From: Nocardia thailandica NBRC 100428
GTDB taxonomy: Bacteria > Actinomycetota > Actinomycetes > Mycobacteriales > Mycobacteriaceae
NCBI RefSeq assembly: GCF_000308795.1
Contig: NZ_BAGK01000045.1
Location: 1-64,000, forward strand
Reading direction: 5' to 3'
Length of the DNA stretch: 64,000 bases
This document shows, in pieces, positions 16,044-24,422 of the stretch. The first letter of the stretch is position 1, and every line of letters begins with the position of its first letter. The notes beneath the pieces are model-generated. The model was given only the letters and a program-made list of their open reading frames with translations. It had not been told where the DNA came from and searched no databases. Made by a program: the position numbers and the translations under genes.

Positions 16044-16219
16044 GCCAGACCTTCCGCGACGGCACACAGTCCCTCGTCATCAGCCCCGAGCCCGACGGCC
16101 GTGTCGCGGTCGAGGTGTTCGACGGCGAGCTGCCGCTGGCCCGCATGACGTTCAACGCCGCGACCGCCGAGGGCGGGATCGCGTTCGCCATCACCGAGGC
16201 AGTGAAGGGATTGCGATGA
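16040..16219 (+). CDS. Hypothetical early protein (59 aa)
   Basis: ATGA overlap at both ends. Predicted beta-strand alternation ('LVISPEPDGRVAVEVFDGEL'). No family recognised. Confidence 0.5.
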   Translation: MSQTFRDGTQSLVISPEPDGRVAVEVFDGELPLARMTFNAATAEGGIAFAITEAVKGLR

Positions 16220-17163
16220 CCGCTGACCTGTTCGACGCCCCGGCCGTCACCATCGAGCGTGACGGCTGGGGTCGGCCGAAGATCATCCCGCCCGGCGGCG
16301 GGAAGCCGGTGGCCTACACCCGGTGCACGACGTTCGTCGACGCGCTCGAGGACAAGCACGGGCTGACCCAGTGGAAGATGCGCCAGGTCGCCCTCGGCCT
16401 GGCCGACCGGCCGGACCTGCTGCTCGCGGTGTCTGCGCACCGCGACAGCAAGGACGAGCTGAACCGCATCACCGCCGCGGCGATGGACGCGGCCGGCGCA
16501 GGGTCGGCGGCCACCACAGGCACCGCGCTGCACACCCTGACCGAGCGTCACGACCTCGGTCAGGAGATCGGGCCGCTGCCCGCGGCGGCGCACGCCGACC
16601 TGGCCGCCTATATCCGCACGACCGGCGGCCTGCAGTACGCGGCGATCGAGCAGTTCCGAGTGCTCGATGACCTCAAGGTCGCCGGGACGCTGGACCGGCT
16701 GCTGGAGTTCTCCGACCGCTACGTCATCGGCGACATCAAGACCGGCGACATCACCTACGGCATCGGCAAGATCGCCATGCAGCTGTCGGTGTACGCCCGC
16801 GCCCAGACCTACGACCCGGCCACCGGGGCGCGCGGCGTCGACGCCAAGCCGATCGACCTGCAGCAGGCGCTGATCATCCACCTGCCCGCGGGCAAGGGCA
16901 CCTGCTCGTTGCACTGGGTCGACATCGCCGCCGGGTGGGACGCCGTGCAGCTGGCCGCCCAGGTCCGCAAGTGGCGCGGCCGCCGGAACCTGACGAAGGA
17001 GTTCGTCCCGGCCACCTCGCCCGAGCTGCTGACCGAGATCTCCGCCGTCGCCGACATCGACACGCTGCGCGCCCTGTGGCTCGACCTGGAATCCCAGGGC
17101 CTGGCGACCGACGAGGTGACCGCGGCGTGCAAGGCCCGCGCCCTGGAGCTGGCGGGCATCTGA
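16216..17163 (+). CDS. RecB/Cas4-like PD-(D/E)XK exonuclease
   Basis: A 315-residue nuclease of the RecB/Cas4-like group used by actinophages for recombination or DNA end processing. The PD-(D/E)XK core is visible: 'GTLDRLLEF' at about 155, 'YVIGDIKTG' at about 168-176 (Asp...Asp-x-Lys), and the following 'MQLSVYARA' (QxxxY) at about 187. No C-terminal Cys cluster is present, so it is not an Fe-S Cas4. It lies two genes upstream of a putative partner (17468-17851) and before the prim-pol, suggesting a recombination-replication module. Confidence 0.85.
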   Translation: MTADLFDAPAVTIERDGWGRPKIIPPGGGKPVAYTRCTTFVDALEDKHGLTQWKMRQVALGLADRPDLLLAVSAHRDSKDELNRITAAAMDAAGAGSAATTGTALHTLTERHDLGQEIGPLPAAAHADLAAYIRTTGGLQYAAIEQFRVLDDLKVAGTLDRLLEFSDRYVIGDIKTGDITYGIGKIAMQLSVYARAQTYDPATGARGVDAKPIDLQQALIIHLPAGKGTCSLHWVDIAAGWDAVQLAAQVRKWRGRRNLTKEFVPATSPELLTEISAVADIDTLRALWLDLESQGLATDEVTAACKARALELAGI

Positions 17164-17429
17164 TGCCCGGGCCGCGCAGCAGCACCGCCAAGCCGACCAC
17201 GTGCCACCGGTGCGGCCGGGCCGTCGTCGAGTTCACCACCGACTACGGCATGGCCTGGCGGATCGAAGCCGCTGCGCTGCCCATCACCACAGACCTCCGT
17301 GACCTGCGAGCACGCGGGATCACGGTGTGGGTGTTCAACCCCGACACCGGGTGCTGGACATCGAAGTTCGGGCCCGACCGCGACTGGCGAGACACGCGAT
17401 CGGAGCACCGTTGCACCCCCTCCGAGTAG
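17163..17429 (+). CDS. Small zinc-finger-like protein (88 aa)
   Basis: TGATG overlap with the exonuclease. 'TTCHRCGRAVVEF' gives one CxxC near the N-terminus, with later Cys in 'DTGCW' and 'HRCTPSE'. Possibly a single zinc-binding protein; no family recognised. Confidence 0.6.
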   Translation: MPGPRSSTAKPTTCHRCGRAVVEFTTDYGMAWRIEAAALPITTDLRDLRARGITVWVFNPDTGCWTSKFGPDRDWRDTRSEHRCTPSE

Positions 17430-17467
17430 ACCTCTGCCCGGAACCGCACGAGAGGAAGCGAAAGCAC

Positions 17468-17851
17468 ATGAGCGACATGTTCGACAACCCCGGATCGGCC
17501 ACCGGCCTGGACTTCTCGTCCATCGAGGGTCGGCTGCTGCTGATCAAGCCGCTGGCGCTGGAGACCGGCATCAACACCAGCCTCGGCGAGAAGGACGCCG
17601 TCCGCGCCGACATCACCGTGCTCGACGGCCCGGACTCGCCGGAGGAGCACCGCGACATCCTCATCTTCCCGAAGGTCCTGCAGGGCCAGGTGAAGGCGAA
17701 CATCGGCACCGGCCGGATGAACCTCGGCCGCCTCGGCAAGGGCACGGCCAAGCCCGGCCAGCAGGCGCCGTGGAAGCTCGGCGACCCCACCGACGCCGAC
17801 AAGGATGCCGCGCGCGCCCACCTGGCCAAGAGCACCCAGCCCCCGTTCTGA
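17468..17851 (+). CDS. Possible phage ssDNA-binding-type protein (127 aa)
   Basis: ATG 17468 follows GAGGAAG at good spacing. Alternating strands in 'LDFSSIEGRLLLIKPLALE' and 'ADITVLDGP', and a conserved-looking 'RLGKGTAKPGQQAPW' with a short acidic helix at the end. Proteins of this appearance sit between the exonuclease and primase in actinophages and are sometimes annotated as ssDNA-binding; I treat this as context-based inference. It is preceded by a 38-bp gap rather than an overlap. Confidence 0.6.
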   Translation: MSDMFDNPGSATGLDFSSIEGRLLLIKPLALETGINTSLGEKDAVRADITVLDGPDSPEEHRDILIFPKVLQGQVKANIGTGRMNLGRLGKGTAKPGQQAPWKLGDPTDADKDAARAHLAKSTQPPF

Positions 17852-17928
17852 CCGTCGAGCCTCGCCCATCGGCCGCCGCGCCGGTGGGCGGGGCCCGACC
17901 GCCAGACCGCTCGATGAAGGAGACCGCC

Positions 17929-18618
17929 GTGGACCTGTTCACCACCTGCCTGGCGTGCCGGGAAATCCTCACCGTCACCGACGAGTTCGCTCCCGCGGTG
18001 CACGGCCTGTGCGCCGACCGCTACCAGCCGACGATGCTGGAGCAGCTGATCGCCGACTTCGTGGCCGCCGTCGAGGCCGGCCACACCGACGACGCCGACC
18101 GCCTGGAAGCCCAGGCGATGGCCATCCACACCGCGCCGCCGCGCCTCGGCGAGGCCGCGCTGGTGTACGCCTCCTGGGGCTGGCCGGTGTTCCCGCTCAA
18201 GCCGGGGGACAAGGCGCCGATGACACGGCACGGCTTCAAGGACGCCACCACCGACCCCGCCGTGATCCGCCGCTGGTGGTCCGCCGCGCCCGGCGCCAAC
18301 ATCGGCTTGCCGACCGGGCACGCCTTCGACGTGATCGACGTCGACCCCGCGGGGTGGCCCGCCTGGCGGGAGATGGTGGCCGCCGACGCGCTGCCGCCGG
18401 TGCACGGGCTCGTCTGCACCTCCCGCGCCGGGCTGCACGCCTACGTCGAGCCAACCGGCGGCGGCAACCTCGCCGGGGTCCGCCTGGGCATCGACTACCG
18501 CGGCCGCGGCGGCTACGTCGTCGCGCCGCCGTCGGTCCGCCCGGGGGTCGGCACCTGGTTCTGGCGATCGAAGCCCTCGCCGGTGCTGACCGCCGCGACT
18601 CGGGCGGCCGTCGCGTGA
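17929..18618 (+). CDS. Prim-pol (bifunctional DNA primase/polymerase domain) protein
   Basis: A 229-residue protein. The prim-pol core spans about residues 70-225: 'ALVYASWGWPVFPLKPGDK', 'DVIDVDPAG' (the catalytic Asp-x-Asp) and 'LHAYVEPTGGGNLAG', ending 'GGYVVAPPSVRPG'. It synthesises primers or short DNA in plasmid and phage replication. The GTG at 17929 follows AAGGAGA; the frame is open upstream but not coding. Its stop overlaps the GTG of the helicase gene, so the two are coupled and probably work together, where other phages have a single fused polypeptide. Confidence 0.85.
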   Translation: MDLFTTCLACREILTVTDEFAPAVHGLCADRYQPTMLEQLIADFVAAVEAGHTDDADRLEAQAMAIHTAPPRLGEAALVYASWGWPVFPLKPGDKAPMTRHGFKDATTDPAVIRRWWSAAPGANIGLPTGHAFDVIDVDPAGWPAWREMVAADALPPVHGLVCTSRAGLHAYVEPTGGGNLAGVRLGIDYRGRGGYVVAPPSVRPGVGTWFWRSKPSPVLTAATRAAVA

Positions 18619-20390
18619 CCGACGTCCACCCGTTCGTGCAGCGCCTCGCCGACCGCGGGGTGCTGCAGGTCGAGCCCGCAGCGCCGCGGCCGACGATGGA
18701 CCTGCCGTGGGCCCCGCCCGGCAGCGACCGCGCCACCACCTACGCCCGCGCGGCGCTGGTGAAGGAGTGCGAGAAGGTCGCCACCGCGACCGAGGGCGGC
18801 CGTAACCACACCCTCAACGCCGCGGCCTACAACATCGGCCAGCTGGTCACCGGCGGCTACCTGCCCGAGGCCGAGGCATTCGACGCGCTCGTCGCCGCGG
18901 CCCGCACCGCCGGGCTGGAGGAGGGCGAGACCATCAAGACCACCACCTCCGGCATGCGCGCCGGTGGCCAGCACCCGCGCACCGTGCACCTGCGCGCCGT
19001 CGGCGAGGACGCACCGGCCGCGTTCACCCTCACCCCCGAGGAACTCGACCACGAGGTCCCGGCCGCGCGCCTGGATGAGGTGCACCGCGGCCAGGCCCGC
19101 TTCGCCTACCGCCTCGCCAACAGCTACGGCGGGCGCCTGCTGCACGTCTCGGGCATCGGCTGGCACGCCTGGGACGGCCAGCGCTGGGCCAGCGACGGAT
19201 CCGGCGCGTCTACCCGCGCAGTGCTCGACATCCTGCGCCGCGCGATGACCGAAGGCGACACCGAGCTGCTCAAGGACGTCCGCAAGTGCGAATCCAGCGC
19301 GGGCATCAACGGCACGCTGACGATCGCCGCGGCGCTGGATCCGCTGACGGCCACGGTGACCGACCTCGACGCCGACCCCTACCTGATCAACGTCGCCAAC
19401 GGCATCCTCGACCTGCGCACGACCGCGCTGCGCGGTCACGACCCGCAGGATCGGCTGACGCGGGTCTGCCGCGCGGCCTACCGCCCGGACGCGCAGGCGC
19501 CGCTGTGGACGGCGTTCCTCGAGCGCGTGCTGCCCGACCCCGATGTGCGCGCGTTCGTCCAGCGGCTGGCCGGTGTCGCGCTGCTGGGCCGCGTGGTCGA
19601 GCAGATCCTGCCGATCTTCACCGGCACCGGCGCGAACGGCAAGAGCGTGTTCATCGCCGCGCTGGCCTACGCCCTCGGCGACTACGCGTTCACCGCCGAG
19701 CCAGACCTGTTCATGGCACGCCAAGGCGCTCACCCCACCGGCGAGATGGACCTGATGGGCCGCCGGTGGGTGAGCGTCAGCGAGTCCGACAAGGGTCGCC
19801 GTCTGGCCGAGGCCACGATGAAGCGGCTGACCGGCGGCGACACCATCCGTGCGCGCCGCATGCACCGCGACTTCGTCGAGTTCTCACCGAGCCACACCGC
19901 GGTGCTGGTGACCAACCACCTGCCCGAGGTCTCCGGCGACGACGAGGCCGTGTGGCGGCGCCTGCGAGTGGTCCCGTTCGATGTCGTGATCCCCAAGGGC
20001 GAGCGCGACCCACACCTGTCGGAGAAGCTGCAGCTGGAGGCCGACGGCATCTTCGCCTGGGCGGTGCAGGGTTACGCCGCGTGGATCGCCCACGGCGGCC
20101 TCGGCGAGCCACAGGGCGTGCTGGCGGCCACCGACAGCTACCGATCCAACAGCGATGACCTGAGCCGCTTCCTCGACGAGTGCTGCTTCCTCGACCTCAA
20201 GGCCACCGTCGGCCCGAGCGAGCTGCACACCAGGTTCCTGGACTGGGTCCGCGTCGACGGTGACGCCCGCCCTCTGTCGCTGAAAGGGCTCTCGGCCGCC
20301 CTGGCCGACCGCGGCTACAACACCGCCAAGTCCAACGGCCGGCGCATCTTCCGCGGCATCGGTCTGCTTGCCGAGGACGGGCTGCTGTGA
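18615..20390 (+). CDS. D5/P4-type phage replicative helicase
   Basis: A 591-residue protein. The C-terminal ~380 residues are an SF3-like D5/P4 helicase: a D5_N-type region with 'DPYLINVANGILDLRT', then Walker A 'FTGTGANGKS' at about 336-345, 'MGRRWVSVSESD', 'TGGDTIRARRMHRDFVEF' and the sensor-like 'AVLVTNHLPEV'. It unwinds DNA at the origin during phage replication. It is translationally coupled to prim-pol upstream. Directly downstream lies the decamer-repeat array, which is the best candidate for its loading site. Confidence 0.9.
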   Translation: MTDVHPFVQRLADRGVLQVEPAAPRPTMDLPWAPPGSDRATTYARAALVKECEKVATATEGGRNHTLNAAAYNIGQLVTGGYLPEAEAFDALVAAARTAGLEEGETIKTTTSGMRAGGQHPRTVHLRAVGEDAPAAFTLTPEELDHEVPAARLDEVHRGQARFAYRLANSYGGRLLHVSGIGWHAWDGQRWASDGSGASTRAVLDILRRAMTEGDTELLKDVRKCESSAGINGTLTIAAALDPLTATVTDLDADPYLINVANGILDLRTTALRGHDPQDRLTRVCRAAYRPDAQAPLWTAFLERVLPDPDVRAFVQRLAGVALLGRVVEQILPIFTGTGANGKSVFIAALAYALGDYAFTAEPDLFMARQGAHPTGEMDLMGRRWVSVSESDKGRRLAEATMKRLTGGDTIRARRMHRDFVEFSPSHTAVLVTNHLPEVSGDDEAVWRRLRVVPFDVVIPKGERDPHLSEKLQLEADGIFAWAVQGYAAWIAHGGLGEPQGVLAATDSYRSNSDDLSRFLDECCFLDLKATVGPSELHTRFLDWVRVDGDARPLSLKGLSAALADRGYNTAKSNGRRIFRGIGLLAEDGLL

Positions 20391-20401
20391 GGGCCGCGGC
20401 G

Positions 20402-20859
20402 CAGGGACGCAGAGGGGCGCACAGGGACGCATGGGGTCGCGGGCAAGCGCTCCACATCGCCGCGCCCGCAGCCCGTTCCGCTCTCCGGTTGTCCGACAGG
20501 GACGCATTTGCGTCCCTGCAGGGACGCATCGTATCCCCTTGCGTCCCTGTGTTTTCTGACCTGTTTCCCCTGGTAGATGAGTTCTTTTATCTGTTACAGG
20601 GACGCAAGGGACGGATAACGCACACAAAAAAGTTCCCACGCGAGGGCACCCCCTCCCTCACGTATAGAGAGATTTTTCCACCTTTCTATGCGTCCCTTGC
20701 GTCCCTGTTTTCCGATATCCGCAGGTCAATACCGGTTTTCGACAGGGACGCATCGAGCCCGACAGGGACGCAACGATTTCCGCGCCCACCTCGCACCGCT
20801 CTGACCTGCACATTCGTCCGTCCCGACAGGGACGCATCGCAGGGACGCATGCGTCCCTG
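20402..20859. repeat. Iteron-like array of 14 decamers, candidate replication origin
   Basis: CAGGGACGCA on the + strand at 20402, 20422, 20497, 20519, 20597, 20743, 20763, 20827 and 20840, and its complement TGCGTCCCTG at 20509, 20540, 20689 (last base T), 20698 and 20850 (start positions). Thirteen are perfect; at least two degenerate copies also occur (20607, 20815). Between copies the DNA is far AT-richer than the prophage, notably 20550-20596, 20616-20640 and 20660-20690. The array fills the 496-bp gap between the D5 helicase stop and the next gene. Helicase proximity, repeats in both orientations and AT-rich blocks all suggest a phage origin; a transcriptional operator array is the alternative. 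Confidence 0.7.
20840..20859. repeat. Perfect 20-bp palindrome at the end of the array
   Basis: Two decamers meet head to head to give CAGGGACGCATGCGTCCCTG, a perfect 20-bp palindrome. A second pair at 20497-20518 is the same palindrome opened by a TT spacer. Both can form hairpins or bind dimers. Confidence 0.7.
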
Positions 20860-20886
20860 TCCGATCCACTCACTCAAGGAGTCCTG

Positions 20887-21303
20887 ATGACCGACAACCC
20901 GCCCACCCCCGCCGAGATCGACGAAGCCCTCGCCACCCTGCGCCGAGTGCCGGGGGTGCGAGACATCGACAGCCTCGGCGTGATCGCGCGCGCCAACAGG
21001 CCGATGCATCGATTCGCGGCCGAGCTGCGCGTCTGGCTCGGCGAGGAGCTGCCCGACACGGCAGCCGAGATGGCGTGCGAGCTGATCGAACGGGCCGCTC
21101 GTCACGGCCTGCGCATCACCGCCGACCCCGACCCCGACCGCGGCGAGGTGATCAAGCTCGCGCTCGTCCGCCAGGGCCCCGACGACGAGACGTGGCGAAT
21201 CTGCACCTACCTCCACCCCGGCGAGGAGATCCCGGCGCACCTGATCGCCGACGGCCTGCGCGTCGCCACCATGTATCTGCTGCCCGAAGGCGGTGCGCGA
21301 TGA
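20887..21303 (+). CDS. Hypothetical protein (138 aa)
   Basis: First gene after the repeat array; ATG 20887 is preceded by CAAGGAG at good spacing. Begins with 'TPAEIDEALATLRRVPGVRD' and continues with mixed helix and strand. No family recognised. Its stop overlaps the next start, opening a second run of coupled early genes. Confidence 0.65.
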   Translation: MTDNPPTPAEIDEALATLRRVPGVRDIDSLGVIARANRPMHRFAAELRVWLGEELPDTAAEMACELIERAARHGLRITADPDPDRGEVIKLALVRQGPDDETWRICTYLHPGEEIPAHLIADGLRVATMYLLPEGGAR

Positions 21304-21743
21304 CCCAGACCCCGCGCCCAACGCCGCCGCCCCCGCCGATCACCGCCGCCGTCTACCTCCCGACCACCGCACCCCTGCCTGCCGACCCGACCCGCGCCGC
21401 CCGCCGGTGGTGCGCCGATGTCGCCGAGGCGGAGTCCCTCGGCCACGCCGCGCTGGTGCTGCGCTACGCCCACGCGCTGGCGGCGCTGCGGGCGGTGTGG
21501 CGCTCGAGGTCCCGGCGGATCGCCGCGGCCGCGCCGCGAGTGATCACCGACCCGGCCGAACTGGACGCGCTGCCGGAGTTGTCGATCGTGCTCACCGCCA
21601 ACCAGATCGGCTGGCAGATGACCGACCGCGACTACGACGACAGCGCCATCTGGGAGGCGGGCGCATCTGGAGCAAGCAGCGCGGACCTGCTCGCTCACGG
21701 CCCCGTCGCCGCCCTGTACGTCCCCACCGAGGAGTCCCGATGA
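21300..21743 (+). CDS. Hypothetical protein with proline-rich N-terminus (147 aa)
   Basis: ATGA overlap with the previous gene. A Pro/Thr-rich start (about residues 4-30) leads into a helical domain ('RRWCADVAEAESLGHAALVL'). No family recognised. Confidence 0.6.
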   Translation: MTQTPRPTPPPPPITAAVYLPTTAPLPADPTRAARRWCADVAEAESLGHAALVLRYAHALAALRAVWRSRSRRIAAAAPRVITDPAELDALPELSIVLTANQIGWQMTDRDYDDSAIWEAGASGASSADLLAHGPVAALYVPTEESR

Positions 21744-21892
21744 CCGACCCCCGCACCTTCGCCGAATCCCTCGACGCCGCAGCCGCGGCCGACGACACCG
21801 GCGCCACCTTCGGCGCCGTCCTCGGCGCGGGTCTGGCCGGCCTGGCCGCCGCGGTGGAGGCCGACGCCGAGGAGGAGGGCTCCGATGCCTGA
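21740..21892 (+). CDS. Small acidic Ala/Gly-rich protein (50 aa)
   Basis: ATGA overlap upstream and an 8-nt overlap with the glutaredoxin gene. One weakly hydrophobic Ala/Gly helix ending in 'EADAEEEGSDA'. No family recognised. Confidence 0.5.
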   Translation: MTDPRTFAESLDAAAAADDTGATFGAVLGAGLAGLAAAVEADAEEEGSDA

Positions 21893-22181
21893 GATCACCG
21901 TCTACGGCAAGCCTGGCTGCCAGGGCTGCCGCCTCACCACCCGCCGCCTCGCCCACCACGGCCTGCCCCACCGCTACGTCGACGTCACCGAAGACGCTGA
22001 CGCCGCCCGCGAGGTGGCCGCGCTCGGCTACATGAGCCTGCCCGTGGTCACCGTGGGCGACGTCCACTGGTCCGGGTTCCGGCTGAACAAGCTGGACTGG
22101 CTGGCCGAGATCCACGCCAGCGCACCGGACCTCGTGGGGCTGGACGCGGCGGCCGTGACCTACCTGACCGAGGAGGAGTGA
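21885..22181 (+). CDS. Glutaredoxin/NrdH-like redoxin
   Basis: A 98-residue thioredoxin-fold protein: 'ITVYGKPGCQGCRLTTRRL' gives the CxxC active site at residues 12-15, and 'YMSLPVVTVGDVHWSGF' provides the cis-Pro and the Gly/Ser-Gly-Phe region typical of NrdH redoxins. NrdH reduces class Ib ribonucleotide reductase, so a phage copy could support dNTP supply during replication, though no nrdE/F is in the window. The C-terminal ~20 residues extend beyond the usual NrdH length. Confidence 0.85.
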   Translation: MPEITVYGKPGCQGCRLTTRRLAHHGLPHRYVDVTEDADAAREVAALGYMSLPVVTVGDVHWSGFRLNKLDWLAEIHASAPDLVGLDAAAVTYLTEEE

Positions 22182-22528
22182 TGACCAGCCAGCTGACAGA
22201 CGAGCAGGTCCGCTCTGTCGGTCAGGGTGTCTTGTCCCATACGTGGCTGCAACCGATGGCCGCCGAGCTGCTCGCCCTGCGTGCCCGCGTCGCCGAGCTG
22301 GAGGCCGCGCAGCAGGCGCCGCTCGGCTACGTGGTGCTCGCCAAGCGGCCGAGCCGATCTCGGCCCGGCGGATTCGAGTACGCCCCGGCCGGATCGGTCT
22401 GGCCCGACCTCGATCCCGTCGAGAACCACCAGGGCTGGTGCGCAGACTCCGCGGAGGCCGATCCGGAGCGGTTCGGCGACGTCGAGTACGTCATCGCCGA
22501 GCTGCGGGAGCGGGGGGTGGGCGAGTGA
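22181..22528 (+). CDS. Hypothetical protein (115 aa)
   Basis: TGATG overlap with the redoxin gene. N-terminal helices including 'MAAELLALRARVAELEAAQQ', then a strand/loop half ending with a 'DVEYVIAELRERG' helix. No family recognised. Confidence 0.6.
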   Translation: MTSQLTDEQVRSVGQGVLSHTWLQPMAAELLALRARVAELEAAQQAPLGYVVLAKRPSRSRPGGFEYAPAGSVWPDLDPVENHQGWCADSAEADPERFGDVEYVIAELRERGVGE

Positions 22529-22728
22529 GCGCGGAGTTCGCTGTCGGCGACAAGGTCCGGAAGGTGACCGGGGACTACCACTGGTCCGGCGTGGTCTGCG
22601 CTGTCTTCGACACCCCGGCGGGGAAGCGGCGCTACGTGGTGGGCCACTCGGTGGATACCGGCTGGGTGCTCCACATCTACGGGCCGGCGAATCTGGCGGC
22701 TGAGGCGACCGATGGGGTGACCGAGTGA
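22525..22728 (+). CDS. Small SH3-like beta protein (67 aa)
   Basis: GTG 22525 overlaps the previous stop. 'FAVGDKVRKVTGDYHWSGVV' followed by 'RRYVVGHSV' and 'WVLHIYGP' suggests a small SH3-like barrel. It has the same opening pattern ('VGDKVR') as the 59-residue leftward protein at 57947-58126. Confidence 0.6.
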   Translation: MSAEFAVGDKVRKVTGDYHWSGVVCAVFDTPAGKRRYVVGHSVDTGWVLHIYGPANLAAEATDGVTE

Positions 22729-23213
22729 GCGACACCGACATCGCGAACCAGCTGGCCGTCGCCGGCCATCACCGGCCGACTCTGCGCACCGTCGAGTTGC
22801 CGCCGTACCCCGGGGTCCTGTTCGTGCCCGGCGACGCCGCCCCGCAGGGCAGCAAGCGGCACGTCGGCCGCGGTCGCATGGTCGAGTCGTCGAAGGCCGT
22901 CGGGCCGTGGCGCGAGCGCGTCGCCCTGGCCGCGCACCAGCACGGCTGGACCCTCGCGCCGGCGGGCGTGCCCGTGGCCGTCGACCTCGTATTCGTCCGG
23001 CCTCGGCCGGTCTCGACGCCGAAGTCGCGCACGCCGCCCGCGACGAAGAAGCCCGACGTCGACAAGTTGGCGCGCGCGGTGCTCGACGCGCTGACCGGCA
23101 TCGCGTGGGTCGACGACTCGCAGGTGATCGAGCTGCGAGCAGGGAAGCGGCTGGCCGAGATCGGCGAGCAGCCGGGCCTATATGTCACTGTCTCCACGGA
23201 GGAGCGGCGATGA
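22725..23213 (+). CDS. RusA-family Holliday-junction resolvase
   Basis: A 162-residue protein. The RusA pattern is clear: 'GDAAPQGSKRHVGRGR' near residue 40, then 'KKPDVDKLARAVLDALTG' with catalytic Asp residues, and 'AWVDDSQVIELRAGKR'. RusA cuts Holliday junctions made during phage recombination and replication, consistent with the upstream exonuclease. Overlaps both neighbours. Confidence 0.88.
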   Translation: MSDTDIANQLAVAGHHRPTLRTVELPPYPGVLFVPGDAAPQGSKRHVGRGRMVESSKAVGPWRERVALAAHQHGWTLAPAGVPVAVDLVFVRPRPVSTPKSRTPPATKKPDVDKLARAVLDALTGIAWVDDSQVIELRAGKRLAEIGEQPGLYVTVSTEERR

Positions 23214-23392
23214 CCCGCCAGCCCTGGTTCGCCAGCTACGAGGCCGCGCCCGGCCGCCCCACCGGCACCCACGTCGGCCAGGGTGGCATGACCCTCATCG
23301 ACGACCCCGACGACCCCGACGACGCCGACCAGCTCGTCCCCGCCATGCCGAGCCTGCTCGGCTGGATCGTCTCCCTGATCACCGCACGCTGA
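23210..23392 (+). CDS. Hypothetical protein (60 aa)
   Basis: ATGA overlap with rusA. 'TLIDDPDDPDDADQLVPA' acidic centre and a short hydrophobic C-terminus ('LLGWIVSLITAR'). No family recognised. Confidence 0.5.
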   Translation: MTRQPWFASYEAAPGRPTGTHVGQGGMTLIDDPDDPDDADQLVPAMPSLLGWIVSLITAR

Positions 23393-23401
23393 GGAGGAGC
23401 G

Positions 23402-23581
23402 ATGAACTCGAACGTCTGGCCGATCGGCATCTGGGCCGCCGTCACGCTGGCTGGTCTGCTCGGAACCCGCTGGATGCCTGCACCAGCGCGGGAGATCGCC
23501 TTGGCGATCATCGGTGCGCAGGCGTGGGCGGCTGTGACGATCTTCGCGGTCGTCGGCCTGATCCTGGTGGTGACCGCGTGA
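23402..23581 (+). CDS. Small two-span membrane protein (59 aa)
   Basis: ATG 23402 follows GAGGAG. Two hydrophobic stretches, 'PIGIWAAVTLAGLLG' and 'AAVTIFAVVGLILVV'. No family recognised; overlaps the next start. Confidence 0.55.
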   Translation: MNSNVWPIGIWAAVTLAGLLGTRWMPAPAREIALAIIGAQAWAAVTIFAVVGLILVVTA

Positions 23582-24234
23582 CCGACCACCACCTGTTCAT
23601 CACCGATGACGAGCGCCTCGAGATCATCGACGCCCTGCGCGAGATTCCCGACCTCATCGAGCGGCTGGCGCTGGCGATCGTGCGCGGCGACCGCCACGGG
23701 CTCACCGACGCCACCACCCGCCGCGCACCCCAGTCCACCCCGCCGATCGACTACGCCGCCCAGGCGCTGGCCGAGGAGGTCCACAACGAGCTCACCGGCT
23801 GGGTGCGGGTGGTGTGCGAAGAGCGCGCGCTGCGCACCCCGCCGCTGTACTCGATCATCGAGGCCGCGCGCTGGCTCGACCTCAACGCCACCGCGCTGGC
23901 GATGTCGGAGGCCGCCCCGGAGGCGCACCGGACGATCTGCGCGGTCGTGCGGCGGCTGCAGCAGCGGCTGCGGCGCGACGACGGCGGGCTGACCGAGGCC
24001 GACATCGCTGCGGCCGACCGGCAGATCCTGACCTCGTACCAGATCGACAAGGTGGTGCCGCTGCTCGGCCCGCTCGGCGAGGGGCTCAACCGCCGGCGGG
24101 TCGAGCTGCTGAGCAAGGCGGGGGTGCTGCGGCCGGCCTCGGTGGACCGGGACACCGGCACGCGGTTCTTCCGGCTCGGCGCGATCCTCAAGGCGCATGC
24201 GATGCACCCGCGGCGGCGAGGCACCGTGGCCTGA
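23578..24234 (+). CDS. Hypothetical DNA-binding-like protein (218 aa)
   Basis: GTG 23578 overlaps the previous stop. Helical throughout; the segment 'YSIIEAARWLDLNATALAMS' and a C-terminal 'LLSKAGVLRPASVDRDTGTR' resemble helix-turn-helix folds. Proteins of this form occur near the end of actinophage early operons; function unknown. It is the last gene before a 188-bp gap. Confidence 0.6.
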   Translation: MTDHHLFITDDERLEIIDALREIPDLIERLALAIVRGDRHGLTDATTRRAPQSTPPIDYAAQALAEEVHNELTGWVRVVCEERALRTPPLYSIIEAARWLDLNATALAMSEAAPEAHRTICAVVRRLQQRLRRDDGGLTEADIAAADRQILTSYQIDKVVPLLGPLGEGLNRRRVELLSKAGVLRPASVDRDTGTRFFRLGAILKAHAMHPRRRGTVA

Positions 24235-24278
24235 CCCCCTCCTCGCGCGCGTAGGCCCCCTCTTCCCAGTACCGTCAA

Positions 24279-24312
24279 CCCCTCAACTCCGCAGGTCAAC
24301 CGGGTTGAGGGG
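24279..24312. promoter_or_regulatory. Inverted and direct TCAAC repeats before the translocase gene
   Basis: The 188-bp gap 24235-24422 contains a 9-bp inverted repeat CCCCTCAAC (24279-24287) / GTTGAGGGG (24304-24312) and repeated (G)TCAAC at 24274, 24295, 24314 and 24333. It may be a terminator for the upstream operon or an operator for the translocase gene. No other feature is seen in the gap. Confidence 0.4.
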
Positions 24313-24422
24313 CTCAACCTCACAACCGCCGGGTCAACCCCGGCTCCGCCCCCGAAACAAGGCGGCCCCGCCACCCCGGCCAGGGGGTGACAGGGCCTAT
24401 CCACGACCTTCAGGAGAGACCC

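Noticed and set aside
20402..20859. CRISPR array
   Set aside because: Repeats are 10 bp, in both orientations, with irregular spacing and no cas genes nearby.
20387..20887. A 166-codon open frame running across the repeat array
   Set aside because: Its residues are repeated translations of the decamer plus AT-rich spacers, with no domain pattern; the array is better explained as a DNA element.
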